From: Acomys russatus
Taxonomy: Eukaryota; Chordata; Mammalia; Rodentia; Muridae
Reading direction: 5' to 3'
Assembly: GCF_903995435.1 (NCBI RefSeq)
Contig: NC_067161.1
Span: forward strand, 16,139,606-16,203,605
Length of the DNA: 64,000 bases
Position 1 is the first letter of the stretch. Each line of letters opens with the position of its first letter. The translations under genes were made by a program, and so were the position numbers. A model generated the notes under the pieces. It was not told the DNA's origin. It searched no databases and saw only the letters and a list, made by a program, of their open reading frames with translations. Shown here one piece after another: positions 50,935 through 62,694 of the stretch.

Positions 50935-51235
50935 CTTGCCATAATCTCATAGCATGGATGGGGTGACTTGACAGAAATTCATTTTCACAACTCTGGAGGC
51001 TAGAAGTCCAAGGTCAAGGCTCTCCTGAGGCTTTTCTCCTTAGCTTGCAGATGGCTATCTTTTCCTTGTGTCTTCATTTCGTCTTTCCACTGTGTGGGTC
51101 TGTGCTTAGATCGTCTCTTTATGAGATCTACCTGAATGACCGCATTTAAAGTTTATTTCCAAAAACATGCTTATGTAGTCGGGTTACAACTTCAACACAG
51201 GGATTTTAAGGAACACCATTCAGTAACTAGTATTA
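50935..51235 (+). repeat. Old mammal-wide interspersed repeat (family not named)
   Basis: 'acaactctggaggctagaag', 'tccaaggtcaaggctctcct', 'tagcttgcagatggctatct' and 'acttcaacacagggatttta' follow a familiar ancient repeat in order. Confidence 0.55.
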
Positions 51236-51332
51236 AAGGACATACTGTGTGGTCTCCAAGAAATGTCTTTTCCCAAGGCTGGACATTTAGACAAAAGCTA
51301 GTATTCTCTCAAGGGCTTAAAGAAAGTTCCTA

Positions 51333-51486
51333 CAGCCGGGCATAGAGGTGCAGGCCTGTAATCCGAGCACTCAGGAGGCAGAAGCAGGAAGAACTCTGGA
51401 AGTTCGAGGCCAGCCTGGTCTACAAAGTGAGTCCAGGACAGCCAAAGCTACACAGGGAAACCCTGTCTCAAAGGGGGAAAAAAAAG
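51333..51486 (+). repeat. B1 SINE with target-site duplication
   Basis: 'gccgggcatagaggtgcagg' to an A-tail; 'aagttcctac' occurs before (51324-51333) and after (51487-51496). Confidence 0.95.
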
Positions 51487-52106
51487 AAGTTCCTACTTAC
51501 AAACAAAACAAAGCAAAACAACAACAAAATGGGAATCATTCTCCTTACCTCCACCAAATGGGACATATTGCTCTCCATTAACATGCAACTGTGGTGCCAA
51601 TTAGCTTGCCAAGGTCAATGCCAGCCTCTAGGCTCCCCCAGTTCCTGCTTAACTAAAAGCCCCCTTTCTTCCATTCCCATTTAACTCTGGAAGTCCTTCC
51701 CTTGTTTTCCTAGAAGACAGCCTTCGGAATTTAGAATAAACTTTTCCTTTTCTCCCAGGGAGCAGCTAAGTTGGTTTCTTTACCCTAACCCTTGCAAAGT
51801 GGAGAACTGAGACTAGCCTAGAGCAGGAAGGTTTCTAGACCAGCTAATGGTAGCCTGAGCTATGCAAAGACAAAGTAGGGGTTATTCAGGGGAAGTGTGG
51901 GGGAAGAGGACAGGCAGCTTACAGAGAGGCAAAGGTGTGATTTGTCTTAAGTATCTCTAGGCTGAGTGTGCAAAAGGTGGGGGCAGGAAGAGCACATGGT
52001 AGAGTCTAGAAGGGGGTGGGTCATTCTTTAAACGCAGTCCTCTCTATTTCTTTAAATGGACTCATTAGAATCTGCCATTATTCAATTCATCTACATGTTC
52101 AGTTTT

Positions 52107-52116
52107 CTTCTTTTTT

Positions 52117-52155
<39 letters not shown>

Positions 52156-52290
52156 GAGACAGGGTTACTCTGTGTAGCCTTGGCAGTCCTAGACTCACTT
52201 TGTAGACCAGGCTGGCCTCAAACTCACATTGATCTGCCTGCCTCTGCCTCCCAAGTGCTGGGATTAAAGGCAAGCATCACCACACCTAGC
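52107..52290 (-). repeat. B1 SINE with (TTTC)n tail
   Basis: About 11 TTTC units, then 'gagacagggttactctgtgt' to 'catcaccacacctagc'. The word 'ctacatgttca' flanks both ends (52091-52101 and 52290-52300). Confidence 0.95.
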
Positions 52291-52299
52291 TACATGTTC

Positions 52300-53210
52300 A
52301 TTTTTCTATTGTTTGTCTTCTCCTTGATGCAAAGGCCACACTAGGGTGTTGACCTCTTTGTCTGCTGCACCTAACACAATGCCTTTCACATAGTGGGCAC
52401 ATAGTATGTGGTTTGTTAAAAAGTGAGCAGCTGAATTGTGGTTGTGTGGGCAACCCAAGGCTGTTCAAGCCAATCAGTTGAATTGGAGAGCCCACAGCAA
52501 TGGCATGGAGTTCAGAGAAGGTTTAGGAGTGCTAAGCAGAGAGGTGAAGCTAGCAGGAAGTAGAAGCAGGGAGGGCAAAGCAGGTGGAGGAGCCACTCTC
52601 ATAGTTGATAGGGACAGGTGGGTATGTATCAATTGAGGTAATGCACACAGGACAACTTACAAGCCTGATCCAGAAGCCAGTGGCCTATGGGGATCTCACT
52701 TCTACTACTTTCTGGCTCTGTTGGTGACTGACTGGTGGATCCCAAGAGAGGAGGAGGTGGCTTGAGTGGCCAGGGGTGAGGATATGAACAGACTCTCCGG
52801 AGAAGGGCTTCATTGAGACAGCTCCTTTAGTGGAGGGAACGTGGTTACTTAAACCTTTGAGGAGTGGGTAGAGGTTTTCAGGGCGAGTGTACATTATGGG
52901 CCAGGGTACTGGAGATGACTTATTTGCAGATGCTACAGGACATGACCTTATAAGGGGAGAGAAAGTTTAACCTGGCTACCAGGCTACAAGGCCTCCTTCA
53001 AGGGGCAAAGGTGGGGGCGCATGTCTACTTGTGCTGGGACATGCAGGCCTGCGGGGGGGTGGGAAGGAATGGTTCTACACCTGTTGCTCTCAGGTGGCGA
53101 TTTCCAGGTTTGGATACACCTCAACCATACTCTTCCCCTGGGCGCTCGCTCCCCAACTCCATGGATCCCCAGCCCCACAGCTACCGATTAGCCACAAGAA
53201 CTACCGGAAA
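52300..53210. other. Intergenic, no gene recognised
   Basis: Moderately GC-rich. Open frames of 60-79 codons on both strands have no recognisable homology. Confidence 0.5.
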
Positions 53211-53214
53211 TAGT

Positions 53215-53320
53215 TTGTCTTCTCTGTCTTGAAATGAGGATGACAATAGTCCTTACCTTGTAGGTTACTGTGAGGATTAAACAAATCAGTTTAATAAAAG
53301 CATTTGGGACAGGATAGGGG
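53215..53320 (+). repeat. MIR SINE
   Basis: 'ttgaaatgaggatgacaata', 'gtccttaccttgtaggttac' and 'tgtgaggattaaacaaatca' are a good MIR match. Confidence 0.85.
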
Positions 53321-53414
53321 CCATGGCAACAATGATGGTAGTCTTGGCAACTTTGCTATTCAGAGGCCCTAAGTTTAGTTCCCTTAACCCATCACCATTG
53401 CTTCCTCCTCCTGG

Positions 53415-53555
53415 GTCCTCCCGTTTTGAAGACAGATCTCAAACTCTGGCTGACTTGGAATTCAAGAAGATCTGGAACTCCCCCGAGATGTTCCTGCCTC
53501 TGACTCCTGAGTGCTGGGGTTACAGATTTGCACAACCACACCCTCCCTCTTCCAT
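53415..53555 (-). repeat. Old B1-like SINE
   Basis: 'cagatctcaaactctggctg' to 'gcacaaccacaccc', heavily diverged. Confidence 0.7.
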
Positions 53556-53597
53556 CTCCTAAATTACTGCAGTACCTCCCTTCTTTCTTAAAACTTT

Positions 53598-53760
53598 GTT
53601 TTATTTTTATTTAAATTTATTTATTTTTTTATGTGTACGGGTGTTTGCTTGTACAAATGTTTGTGCCTCACGTGTGTGCAGTGCCCACGGAGGCGGGAAG
53701 GGAGTCAGATCCCCTGGGAGCCCTTTCTCCAGCCCTGGTTTGTTCTGTACCTTCCCTCTT
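53598..53760 (-). repeat. B3-type SINE, truncated
   Basis: 'tttatttatttttttatgtg' tail, 'gtgcagtgcccacggaggcg' and 'gtcagatcccctgggagccc'. Confidence 0.65.
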
Positions 53761-53779
53761 AGCCACAGTTTCATTACTC

Positions 53780-56055
53780 ACCTTCAGCTGCTGCTGGACA
53801 AATGTTTCCAATGGATGTTAATAGAGAGAGAGCACACAAGCATGCTCACACAAAGCCTACTAATGGTATATTCTATATTTGTTCAATTTTATTATTGTTG
53901 TACTTAAACTTAATTTGTAAAATCAATTTTGTCACGGGTATGTATTGGAAGGAAACAGTATAAGTAGATTTAGTACTAACCATGATTCCAGGCATCTTCT
54001 GCAAGCCTTGTAGCATATCTCCTGGAAGGTCAGGTCTCAAACCCAGGACAAAGGGCCAGGCAGCATGGTTCTCCCAGCATCCTTCAGTTCCTGCCTGTTA
54101 CACTGGAACAGGTTGGGCTGCTTTTCCCCCAGTTACCCTTTGCTATTATAATCCAGCTGTTAGGGTTACCTAGTCCTTCTCATGTACCCTTTACTCTCCC
54201 GGCCCTGCCCCTCTCCTCCCTTCTTCTCAAATAGCCTGGCTCGGGGCCATGTTCATCCTGGACTCTCCCAGAAGTCCTAGTCTCTGTTTATGCTCTCCCT
54301 TTTATCCACAATAAACCTTCTCCTCCTCCCCTATTCCTAGGAGCAGCTATAGACTTCCTTTTTTTTTCTTCTTTCTTTTTCATTCACAGAGATGACTATA
54401 ACATTCACTTTCTAAAGTCAAAATCAGACTTGAAAAAAGGAACTATGATTTGAGCACAGATTATTGCACACATATGGTTGTCATGTTCCAGGACCTGAAA
54501 TGGGAAATGTAAAAGGCTGTTGTTTGTTGTTGTTAAACCAATGCTCCTAGAAGTGCATTTGTTCGTAGTTTCACACTGCTTGGAACAATGAATGTCCTTG
54601 AAGTGTGTTTCACCTATCTCCCATTGGCATTTCTGCCCTGTGATAAACCAGGCGCCTTAGTGCTCAGAGGAGTTAGTCTGTGCTGTGAGAGCTGCTCAGG
54701 AGAAACAAGGGTATTTGTTTCTCTGTCCAGGCTTATGGGGAAAATTATGGGAAAGTAGAGGTAAGCGGTGGGCTTCTAGGTACTGCAGAGCCCTTTAGAA
54801 GGATTTAGCCGGCTACCCAGGGGAAACTATGGCAGCCAAGCAAAGTCCAGCCTTTTGCCAAGAAAGAACGGTGTGAGGAACTCAGGCCCTACCAGGCCTC
54901 CGTACTTGGATCCTCCTACCCTGCGACTATCCAAACCAAACTAGGCTTCCCAAAATTGGCCGACAGAGCAAGGGCTTGTTTAATTTGTGAGTGTTGGACA
55001 CAAGTCATTCTTTGTGGCTGTTCCAGTATCGACACATGGGAAGCTTAGCTCTGTCCTGTTTGTATAACAGCAGTTGATAGATAGTGACTTCATAGTTAGA
55101 TATTTATGAGAGCTTTCATTTCAAATAATATAGTTCTGGCCCATGGCAGTGCTGAGGCCATTATTATGGAGAAGCTAAATCTTTAGGATATGGTAACTGT
55201 GACTGCAGGGTCCCTGTGATCTACCCGGAAGATCTGCAAAAGTTAATATTTTTGAAAGCAATGAAAGCTTTATTATAAAAAGTCTCATTGGGAAGTTATC
55301 TGTCCCTAAAACATATAGGCTCCCAGAAGGTCAGATGCATAGAGAGCAACTTTCCATACTTCTCTTTACGTTATGATTCCTGTCTCATAACAAGGTAATT
55401 TAAAAGGACAGAGGAAGTCTCTTGCTTCCCCTTACTGAACCGGAGTGCCTTATCATGCCCTCCAGCTAAGGTCCCAGTTCTGAGGCGAGCTGCAGCCAAA
55501 GTCCATTAGTCAGAGTTTAAGGACAATAGCCCTACTATGTGAGGTGCAAGGTCTCTACCGCCCCATCCTGGAAGACAATCATCTCACTTGGAGTGGCCTT
55601 CTTTCCTCCAGCTCTGAGAGCTTATCCTATTCAACAGTACTAGGGAGATCCTTGGGAGTCCGTGGGCTTTAAATCTCAGCAATATGATGAAAGAGCCTCA
55701 GGAGTCAGGAAATTACCCGGCCTAGAAAATAAAGATGAAATAGTGTTAATCCTACTGGGCGGGGAGCTGGCCAGTGACTGCCTCCCAAGTAAGGTTAAAG
55801 AGAGCAGCCCTGAGTTTATTTCTTAAGGCCCTTTTAAGGAGTAGAATCAGCAGTTGTTGCAAAGCAGGTTTGCAGAGGACAATGGTACAGTGTGAAAGCA
55901 GAGAAAAATCTAACAACAACAAAAACAAACAAGCAAACAAACTAACTACAAAAGCCAGCCATCACCAGGAGATGAGGGAGAGCTAGGGAGGGTTTGGGTG
56001 CTCCCCAAAACAAGTCAAGGTCATGGGTTGGGGGAGGTCAGATTCCAGGAAACAG
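53780..56055. other. Intergenic, about 2.3 kb without recognised genes or SINEs
   Basis: Mixed-composition unique sequence. The open frame at 55752-55940 and its plus-strand shadow have no known match. Confidence 0.5.
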
Positions 56056-56064
56056 AGACAGAAA

Positions 56065-56260
56065 GTTAATATTTTTAAAGTTTTATTTATTTATTATTTA
56101 TACAATATTCTGCCTGTGTGTGAGCCAGCAGCCCGGAAGAGGGTACCAGATCTCATTATAGATAGTTGTGAACCACCATGTGGTCGCTGGGAATTGAACT
56201 TAGGACCTCTTGGAGAACAGCCAGTGCTCTTAACCTCTGAGCCATCTCTCCAGCCCCCAG
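56065..56260 (-). repeat. B2 SINE
   Basis: Reversed: 'agttttatttatttattatt' to 'gccatctctccagccccc'. The word 'agaaagtta' flanks both ends. Confidence 0.95.
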
Positions 56261-56279
56261 AAAGTTATTTTTAACAATA

Positions 56280-56450
56280 CAGCATAGCCAGGTTTGGTGG
56301 CACATGCCTGTAATTCCAGCACTTGGGGAGGCAGAGGCAGGTAAATCTCTGTGAGTTCGAGGCCAGCATGGTCTACAAAGTGAATCCAAGGCTACACAGA
56401 GAAATCCTATCTCAGAAAAGAAAAAAGTTAAATCAAAACAAACAAAAACC
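56280..56450 (+). repeat. B1 SINE with internal deletion
   Basis: 'aggtttggtggcacatgcct' to an A-rich tail; lacks 'aggacagcc'. The word 'aatacagcata' flanks both ends (56275-56286 and 56451-56461). Confidence 0.95.
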
Positions 56451-56559
56451 AATACAGCATAACGGCTCCTGTCCTCAAAATGGAGTCAGGCAGGTTCCTA
56501 AGAGGGCATTACAAAGACCCTTCAAAGATGGACCCTGGAAATCTGTAGAGAGGTACCAC

Positions 56560-57015
56560 TGTTGGGGACCGCCAAGAGCCTACAGGCCACTCAAACTCAA
56601 GAATCGATTCCAAACAGATGATTTACTGAACATTCTTTTCCAAACCGATCAATTAGGGACACAGCTGGACTCGGGAGCCAAGACTACTACCCTGGGAAGT
56701 TCCCAGGGTCAGCTTTTATATGGAAAAAACCACAAACAGATGCACTTGTAACATTTAGGCTATCTAGACAAAGAAGTGCTTTCTAAGCTCTAAGCTCATT
56801 GTCATAGTTAGGGCAAGGAACACAGGTCAAATTAAGGCTACAGGCTAAGGCTGAAATAGAATTATGAGAACTATTTGTCAGGTTTTAGCACAGCACCACA
56901 TTGCTCTGTGCAGCTCTCTGGAAAGAAAGGGAGTCCCGTGAAAGGCTGAGGAAGAACGTGGGCTTTCTCAGTTGGGGAATCACAGCAAGAGCTAACTGGT
57001 TAGGTTAAAGCAGCA
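56560..57015 (-). mobile_element. Solo ERV LTR (ERVK-like) on the minus strand
   Basis: Its minus-strand 3' end is GGTCCCCAACA, a CA terminus. A TATAAAAG box lies at 56713-56720 and an AGTAAA poly(A) variant at 56622-56627, about 90 bases apart, as in retroviral LTRs. The left half is GC-balanced, and no gag/pol/env sequence adjoins it. The 5' boundary is not certain. Confidence 0.55.
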
Positions 57016-57299
57016 CAGACCAACCAACCAAAAGTAGGCATGAAGTAAGGGCAGCTGAGAACTTAGCAGAGGTCTTAAGATTTTTCTGTTCTTGTTTTTG
57101 TAATGCAGACAGTTGAATAGGGCCTGCAGCAGCTGCTCACTCTTTTAAGAGATCAATGACGTCTCAACCATCATTACCTCAGACTCTGGCTGTGTTTGGA
57201 GATAAGACCTGTAGAGGGATGAGCAAGGGGAAATGGGAGCCCTGGGGCAGGTCCAAATCCACAATGCCTGGTGTCTCTATAAAAAAAAGTTCAGGCATA

Positions 57300-57440
57300 G
57301 AACCAATATAAGGAGAGGCTTGTGTGAAGACACAGGAAAAGGACGGTCACCTACCAGCTGAGGACAGATGCTTCAGAAGGAACCCACCCTGCCGAAACCT
57401 TGCATCAAGGACTTCTATCTTACTCTATTAGATGCTTGTT
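57300..57440 (+). mobile_element. MLT1-type (MaLR) LTR fragment
   Basis: 'ttgtgtgaagacacaggaaa', 'ttcagaaggaacccaccctg' and 'ccgaaaccttgcatcaagga' match MLT1 in order. The MLT1 end may resume at about 57985-58040 ('aataaatttctgttctttga'). Confidence 0.75.
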
Positions 57441-57584
57441 TTGTTGGCAAAATGCCTGGCAGAATCAACCTAAAGAAGAAAGGTTTTCTTTTAGCTCAGA
57501 GCTCGAGGCTCTGGTCCTTCACGGCAATAGCAATTTGAGGTAGTTGGTCTTATTGTATCTGCAGTGAGGAAGCAGCCGACTTTC

Positions 57585-57755
57585 TGTCTTTTTTCCCCCT
57601 CCCGGTTTTTCAAGACAGGGATTCTCTGTGTGTAGCCTTGGTTGTCCTGGAACTGGCTTTGTAGACCAGGCTGGCCTTGAACTCAGAGAGATCCCCTTGC
57701 CTCTGCCTCCCAAGTGCTGGGATAAAAGGTGTGTGCACCACCAGGACCAGCGACT
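57585..57755 (-). repeat. B1 SINE
   Basis: 'ttcaagacagggattctctg' to 'gcaccaccaggaccagc'. The word 'cgactttct' flanks both ends. Confidence 0.94.
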
Positions 57756-58042
57756 TTCTCCTTTATATCTACTCTGGGGACCCTAGACCACAAGATGGTG
57801 CTCAGTACAGGTCTTTTCAGCTCACTGAACCTTGCCTAGATGACCCCTCACACAAGTATTCAGAGACTAAACTTTTTAGATAGCTTCCCAGGGGCATGCC
57901 CCGAGGCTTGTCTCCCAGGTAGGTAATCCTAGATCCAATCAAGTTGAAAATCAATATTAACCATCATAGCTAATGAACCGAATTGTGGGACAATAAATAA
58001 ATTTCTGTTCTTTGAGTCACCCAACCTATGGAACTTTATTAT

Positions 58043-58635
58043 TGTTGCAGTACAAGAATTGCCACACAAATCAACCACTCGAGCACCGATCTCAGTGAGA
58101 TATCGATAGTTTATTGAGTGAATACACAAGACAAGGCTGATTGCAGTTAGGGCCACAGAAAGGACACAGAAAGGAGCCTAACTGTGATGGTAGCCTGTTT
58201 CTAAGGCAGGCCTTTTATAAGAAAACCGTAACCAGGTAACAACCAGATTACCGTAACCAGGTGGGAAGCAAGGGGAAGGCAGCCTTACATCATTTTGACT
58301 AGCTAAACATAAGAAGATTAGATTTTGTTCAGAGCACATTGTATTCAGGTGGCTAGAGAAAGCATTTTAAGTTGATTGGGTAGGATATAGGCTTGGGGAT
58401 TTTCCAGTTCCCCACCATTCCGAGAGAAAGGAACACGGCAGGGTATTGTGGGTTTGTTTAAGTAGAACATATATCATTAATTCAAGCAGAATGTTCAACA
58501 AGTATTGAAATATAAATAAAAGATTATTCAAGCTCCCAGTCAGGTAGAGCCTAAGAACCTGAACTTAATTTCACCTTATGATCAAAATGGAGATCTAAAA
58601 ACAAAATGGCTTCCGTTATGCTAAAGACGAAAGCA
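58043..58635 (-). mobile_element. Solo ERV LTR on the minus strand
   Basis: On the minus strand a TATAAAAG box lies at 58212-58219 and AATAAA at 58110-58115 (ACTCAATAAACT), about 100 bases apart, followed by 'ttgtgtggcaattcttgtac' and a TGCAACA end at 58043. This is a classical U3-R-U5 layout. Upstream boundary approximate. No viral coding sequence is adjacent. Confidence 0.75.
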
Positions 58636-58669
58636 GGTGTTAATAGGAGCTACAGTTTTTTGTTTTGTT

Positions 58670-58835
58670 TTTTAACTTTTTTTACTTTTTTTGTTTTTCG
58701 AGACAGGGTTGGTCTGTGTAACAGCTCTGGCTGTCCTAGAACTTGCTTTGCAGTCCAGGCTGGCCTCCAACTCACGGAGACCTGCTTGTTTCTGCCTCCC
58801 AAGTGCTGGGATTAAAGTGCCACCACTGTCCGGCC
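58670..58835 (-). repeat. B1 SINE
   Basis: 'ttcgagacagggttggtctg' to 'caccactgtccggcc'. The word 'agctacagttttaagctgg'-like flank 'agctacagttttt' precedes it and 'agctacagtttta' follows it: a target duplication. Confidence 0.95.
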
Positions 58836-58981
58836 TGAGTAGCTACAGTTTTAAGCTGGTTACGAGAGTTACGGTGGTGCTAGCAAACTCCTAGATCATT
58901 TGGAAGAAGAAGAAGAGGAGGAAAGAAACCTAATTTACAACTGTGCAAATCACCAAATACAGGTGGTACTACTTAATGAAA

Positions 58982-59200
58982 GGTTTTATTTTTTAAATTA
59001 TGTATATGTGTGTGTTCGGAGGCATTGTGTGCATTTGAGTGCAGGCACCCACGGATGCCAGAAGCGGTTAGGGCCTCCTTGGAACTGGAGCTATAGGTGG
59101 CTTATGAGCAATTTAATGTAGGTGCTGGGAACTGAACTTAGGGCCTCTGGAAGAGCAGTGCATGTTTTTGCCCGCTCAGCACCTCTCCATGCCATGGGAC
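58982..59200 (-). repeat. B3-type SINE
   Basis: 'aggttttattttttaaatta', 'gcaggcacccacggatgcca' and 'aacttagggcctctggaaga'. Confidence 0.8.
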
Positions 59201-59349
59201 CACTTTCCAAAGCATGAAGTACTAAGTGTTGATCACTCCCAAGTCCTGTGCTTGTACTCTTCTACACGCTGTATCAGGGTTCACCTGCAAGCTCCCAAAC
59301 TCCAGTACCTCACACTTCCGGCTTTCACATCTTTTTGCCTCAATAAGTT

Positions 59350-59530
59350 TTAAATTTATTTATTTATTTATTTATTTATTTGATTTTCGAAACGGGGTTT
59401 CTCTGTTTTAGCCCTGGCTGTCCTGAAACTCTCACTCTGTAGGCCAGGCTGCCTTTGAACTCACAAAGATCCACCTGCCTCTGCCTCCCCAAGTGCTGGG
59501 ATTAAAGGCCTGCACCACCATCACCTGCCT
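59350..59530 (-). repeat. B1 SINE with (TTTA)n tail
   Basis: (TTTA)7 at 59354-59383, 'ttcgaaacggggtttctctg' to 'caccatcacctgcc'. 'taagttttaa' flanks both sides. Confidence 0.94.
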
Positions 59531-59876
59531 TATTAAGTTTTAAGAAAGAGTTACTTGTTAGTATTTCTTTAATATCAAAACATTTAAAAGACATTTCATC
59601 CCAAATATATATTTTTTTTAAAGCAAAGATTGTGTCTTACTATTTCCCAAAGCATGTTTCAAGTATCAATGTGGTTCTGACAGAATTTTCTCCTGTACCT
59701 GTACCACTGTAGTCTATGAGACAGGAGACTTGAACTGCACAGAAAAGATAAAAAGCCTTCCCTGGGAACTGAAAATTAAGTGAAAACTAATTCTCTTGGG
59801 ACCTAGCCTTGTGGGTCATTTTAACAAAACCTCCCATAACAACTTCTGTTTGACTTATTGTAAACTATGGGTTTGA

Positions 59877-60050
59877 GTTTGTTTGTTTGTTTTGTTTTTG
59901 TTTTTGTTTTCTGAGACAGGGTTTCTCTGTGTAGCCTTGGCTGTCCTGGACTGACTTTGTAGACCAGGCTGGCCTCGAACTCACAGAGATCCGCCAGCCT
60001 CTGCCACCCTGAGTCCTGGGATTATAGGCGTGTGCCACCACGTCTGGTTC
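59877..60050 (-). repeat. B1 SINE
   Basis: 'gagacagggtttctctgtgt' to 'gtgccaccacgtctgg'. Confidence 0.95.
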
Positions 60051-60054
60051 CAGG

Positions 60055-60297
60055 GCAAGTTTTAATAAGAGTAAGGCCTGGTCACCCTCCTGCTTCCTGC
60101 ATTGTGATGTGATATCTGTCCTTAAAGGTGCTCCGACAGAGCCATCTACCACAATGTGATGCGTCCAAGGTGGGGGCCTTGTCAGAGTCCCGTCTTGCTG
60201 TTTAGACTTTTAGCACCCTAAATTATAAGCCTCATTTCTTTACAGTGTTAGCCTGCTCTAGATATTTTATTACAGCAATGGAAAAACAAACTAATGG
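60055..60297 (+). mobile_element. MaLR-type LTR 3' fragment
   Basis: 'aaattataagcctcatttct', 'ttattacagcaatggaaaaa' and 'caaactaatg' resemble the 3' end of MST/THE-type LTRs. Confidence 0.5.
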
Positions 60298-60365
60298 AAG
60301 TGTTTTCCTTCTAAGGACATCTGTATTTTCTCCTGTAGCAAGGCACAAGCAAAAACATTGAACAG

Positions 60366-60500
60366 CCAAGGTGGAGTACATCTTTAATCTTAGTATTTGG
60401 GAGTTAGAGGCAGGAGGATTTCTGTGAGCTCAAGGACAGCCAAGACTACATATAGAGACTCTGTCTCAAAAAACAAAAATCAATCAATCAAACAAAAAGA
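60366..60500 (+). repeat. B1 SINE, diverged
   Basis: 'ccaaggtggagtacatcttt' to an A-rich (CAAT)n tail. Last B1 before the SINE-free block. Confidence 0.88.
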
Positions 60501-60857
60501 ATTGCAAGTCTCCTAGAGTTTCCTTGGGCAGAAAATTCATGTAAATTCGTTTCCGTTCCATTCCTTATAGCTTTGCAAGTAGTCAGGCCGCTATTTTATT
60601 TTCAGTAGACCTTGTAAGTATTTTGTTGTTGTTGTTGTTGTCGTCTGTTGATTTTAGAAGAGTTTGGGAGTGGTGTGAACGAGGGTTAAAAGATTATTAT
60701 GTAAAACTGCAAAAGCGTGGGATGCGCAGTTTAGGGACTGACATACTAATTAGAAATCCCAGGAACCCTTCATGCTCTTAGCAGCACTAACCTACTTCAG
60801 CTGTCCGGAGAAAGCAAGTGGGTTTTATTTTAAGCTGTCAGACCGACTTTAGTGTTG

Positions 60858-60995
60858 AGAGAGAGAGAGAGAGGGGGGGGGGGGGGGAGGGGGAGGGGAG
60901 GGGAGGGGGGAGAGGGGGAGAGGGAGAGAGGGAAAAGGAGAGGGAGAGAGGGAGAGGGAGAGGGAGGGAGGGAGAGAGGGAGAGAGGGAGAGTCT
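60858..60995. repeat. GA/G-rich polypurine tract
   Basis: GA repeats, then 15 G (60874-60888), then GGGGA and GAGAGG units to 60992. The plus strand is almost purely purine for about 135 bases. Open frames on either strand here are repeat-derived. Confidence 0.97.
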
Positions 60996-61164
60996 GTTTT
61001 TGAAAACAGAAGCCTGGTGCTTGATACCCACTTCTTGTTTTTAAGATACTCCTAAATCTAGAGCAGTGCAGCCGTTAGGTGCCAACAGAAACCAGTTAAA
61101 CCAGAACATGTGAGCTTTGTTTTGTTTCCCCGATAATGTGTTTTTTATTTTTATACAGCAACCT

Positions 61165-61405
61165 CTCAAACAATAGTGCCAATAAAAAGAGCTATCATTT
61201 ACTGTGCGCCCAGCAGCACGCGTGGAAGCAGCGGCGACTGTTTGCACACCTCACTCTTTGCGAGCACCAGACGTGTTGTGTCACTGACGCCCACGAGAGT
61301 CTTTCCCTTACTTTACGGAGAAGGGAGCAAAGCTGAAAGCGGTTAAATCAGGCCACGCAAACCTTGTGATGGAGGGCAGGACCTGGATTTAAACCCAAGT
61401 GGACT
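61165..61405 (-). repeat. MIR SINE, long
   Basis: 'agctatcatttactgtgcgc', 'tactttacggagaagggagc' and 'gcaggacctggatttaaacc' follow the reversed MIR almost end to end. Confidence 0.8.
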
Positions 61406-61609
61406 CGGGTCAATGGCTCCCATCCACAGCCTGAGTCCCTCAGAGTCACTTTGCCCGTATCAACCTGATTTGAGCTCGTGTTTGGGGGACGGTAACGCTA
61501 AGGCAGTAAGGAGACACGCCCTTGTTATTCGCCTTCCTCTCATCCTCATTACTGTCTAACAGAGACTTCCGTCAACTTGTAAGGCTTAGGTAAATAAACT
61601 TGCTGCATC

Positions 61610-61780
61610 AAATCCTAGTCCAAACAGGCCAGGTTTCCATCCCAGCTCTGCCACTTCCCACGCACACAACCTTCGGCCACCCACGTAGCCTCGACAAGTC
61701 ACTGCTTTTCTGTTTGTAAAAATAAGTTAATAGCGTCTTAGAGGGTTAGACACCGAACAAAAGGTTGGGCAGATGAGGTG
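61610..61780 (+). repeat. MIR SINE
   Basis: 'ccatcccagctctgccactt', 'agcctcgacaagtcactgct' and 'tgtttgtaaaaataagttaa'. Confidence 0.8.
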
Positions 61781-62694
61781 GGTGGTTGGTATGTGGCTGG
61801 CTTTTCGTAAATTGTTGACTAGCGCCTTTGCGCCCTGGACTCCTGTTGTTTTACGTGACTCGGAACATCAGGTCTATCTGAAACATCAGGGAAGAAGCGA
61901 AGTGGGAAAGCACCGATGGAGTGCATTATGGTGATCATTCTTAATATTTTGCCCCAACAAAACTGCATGCAAGTTGCTTTATGCCTGCGTTCAATCTGGA
62001 AAACATTATAAAACTTTGAGCAGACAATGGCACGTTAGTACAGCGCTTGCCAAAGCACCATATGCTTTTCTGATAAAGATATAACTTTATTGCCTTTTTA
62101 TGTACTCTCTTGTTTAATACAGTAAGCAAATGGGAGATAATTTGAAATACTTTTACCACCATTTACGGTGTCAGAACATGTAACTTACCTTTAAGAATGC
62201 AAACGATTCATGGCTGGCGTTGTGTAGACGAGAAAAGCATCTTTAAAAACAATCACCTGTGTGGTGCCAAAGGGATCGAGCTGTTAGGCTTTTCCCTTTG
62301 CAGTAATGAAACAGGATGTTCTTGCGAATTGTCTTCTTGGAGCAGCTAAGCCAGGTCAAAGATATCTTTTGTTATCTTTGTAGGTTCTTTTAAAGGCAAG
62401 GGGTGAAAAGCTGGCTCCTCTATGCTTTAAAAAAGGAAAGTTTTAGAAATTCCTTTTGGAAGAAGAATGTGTTTGGTGACAAAGGGTCCAGAGAGAGATA
62501 CCTCTGGTTTCTGGGGCAGAGTAGCTCTGGCAGATCCAGAGGGGCCGGATAATTGCACTGCGGCTTCATGGCACAGTAGCTTTCCCTCAAACAGATGTAC
62601 TGCAGTCTTGTAACCCTGGTTCTCGGTAGCTAGGGCATGAGTTGCAGGCATGGCATCCTTTGGGGGGAGAGGGTGCAAATCAATGGGAAGAACA

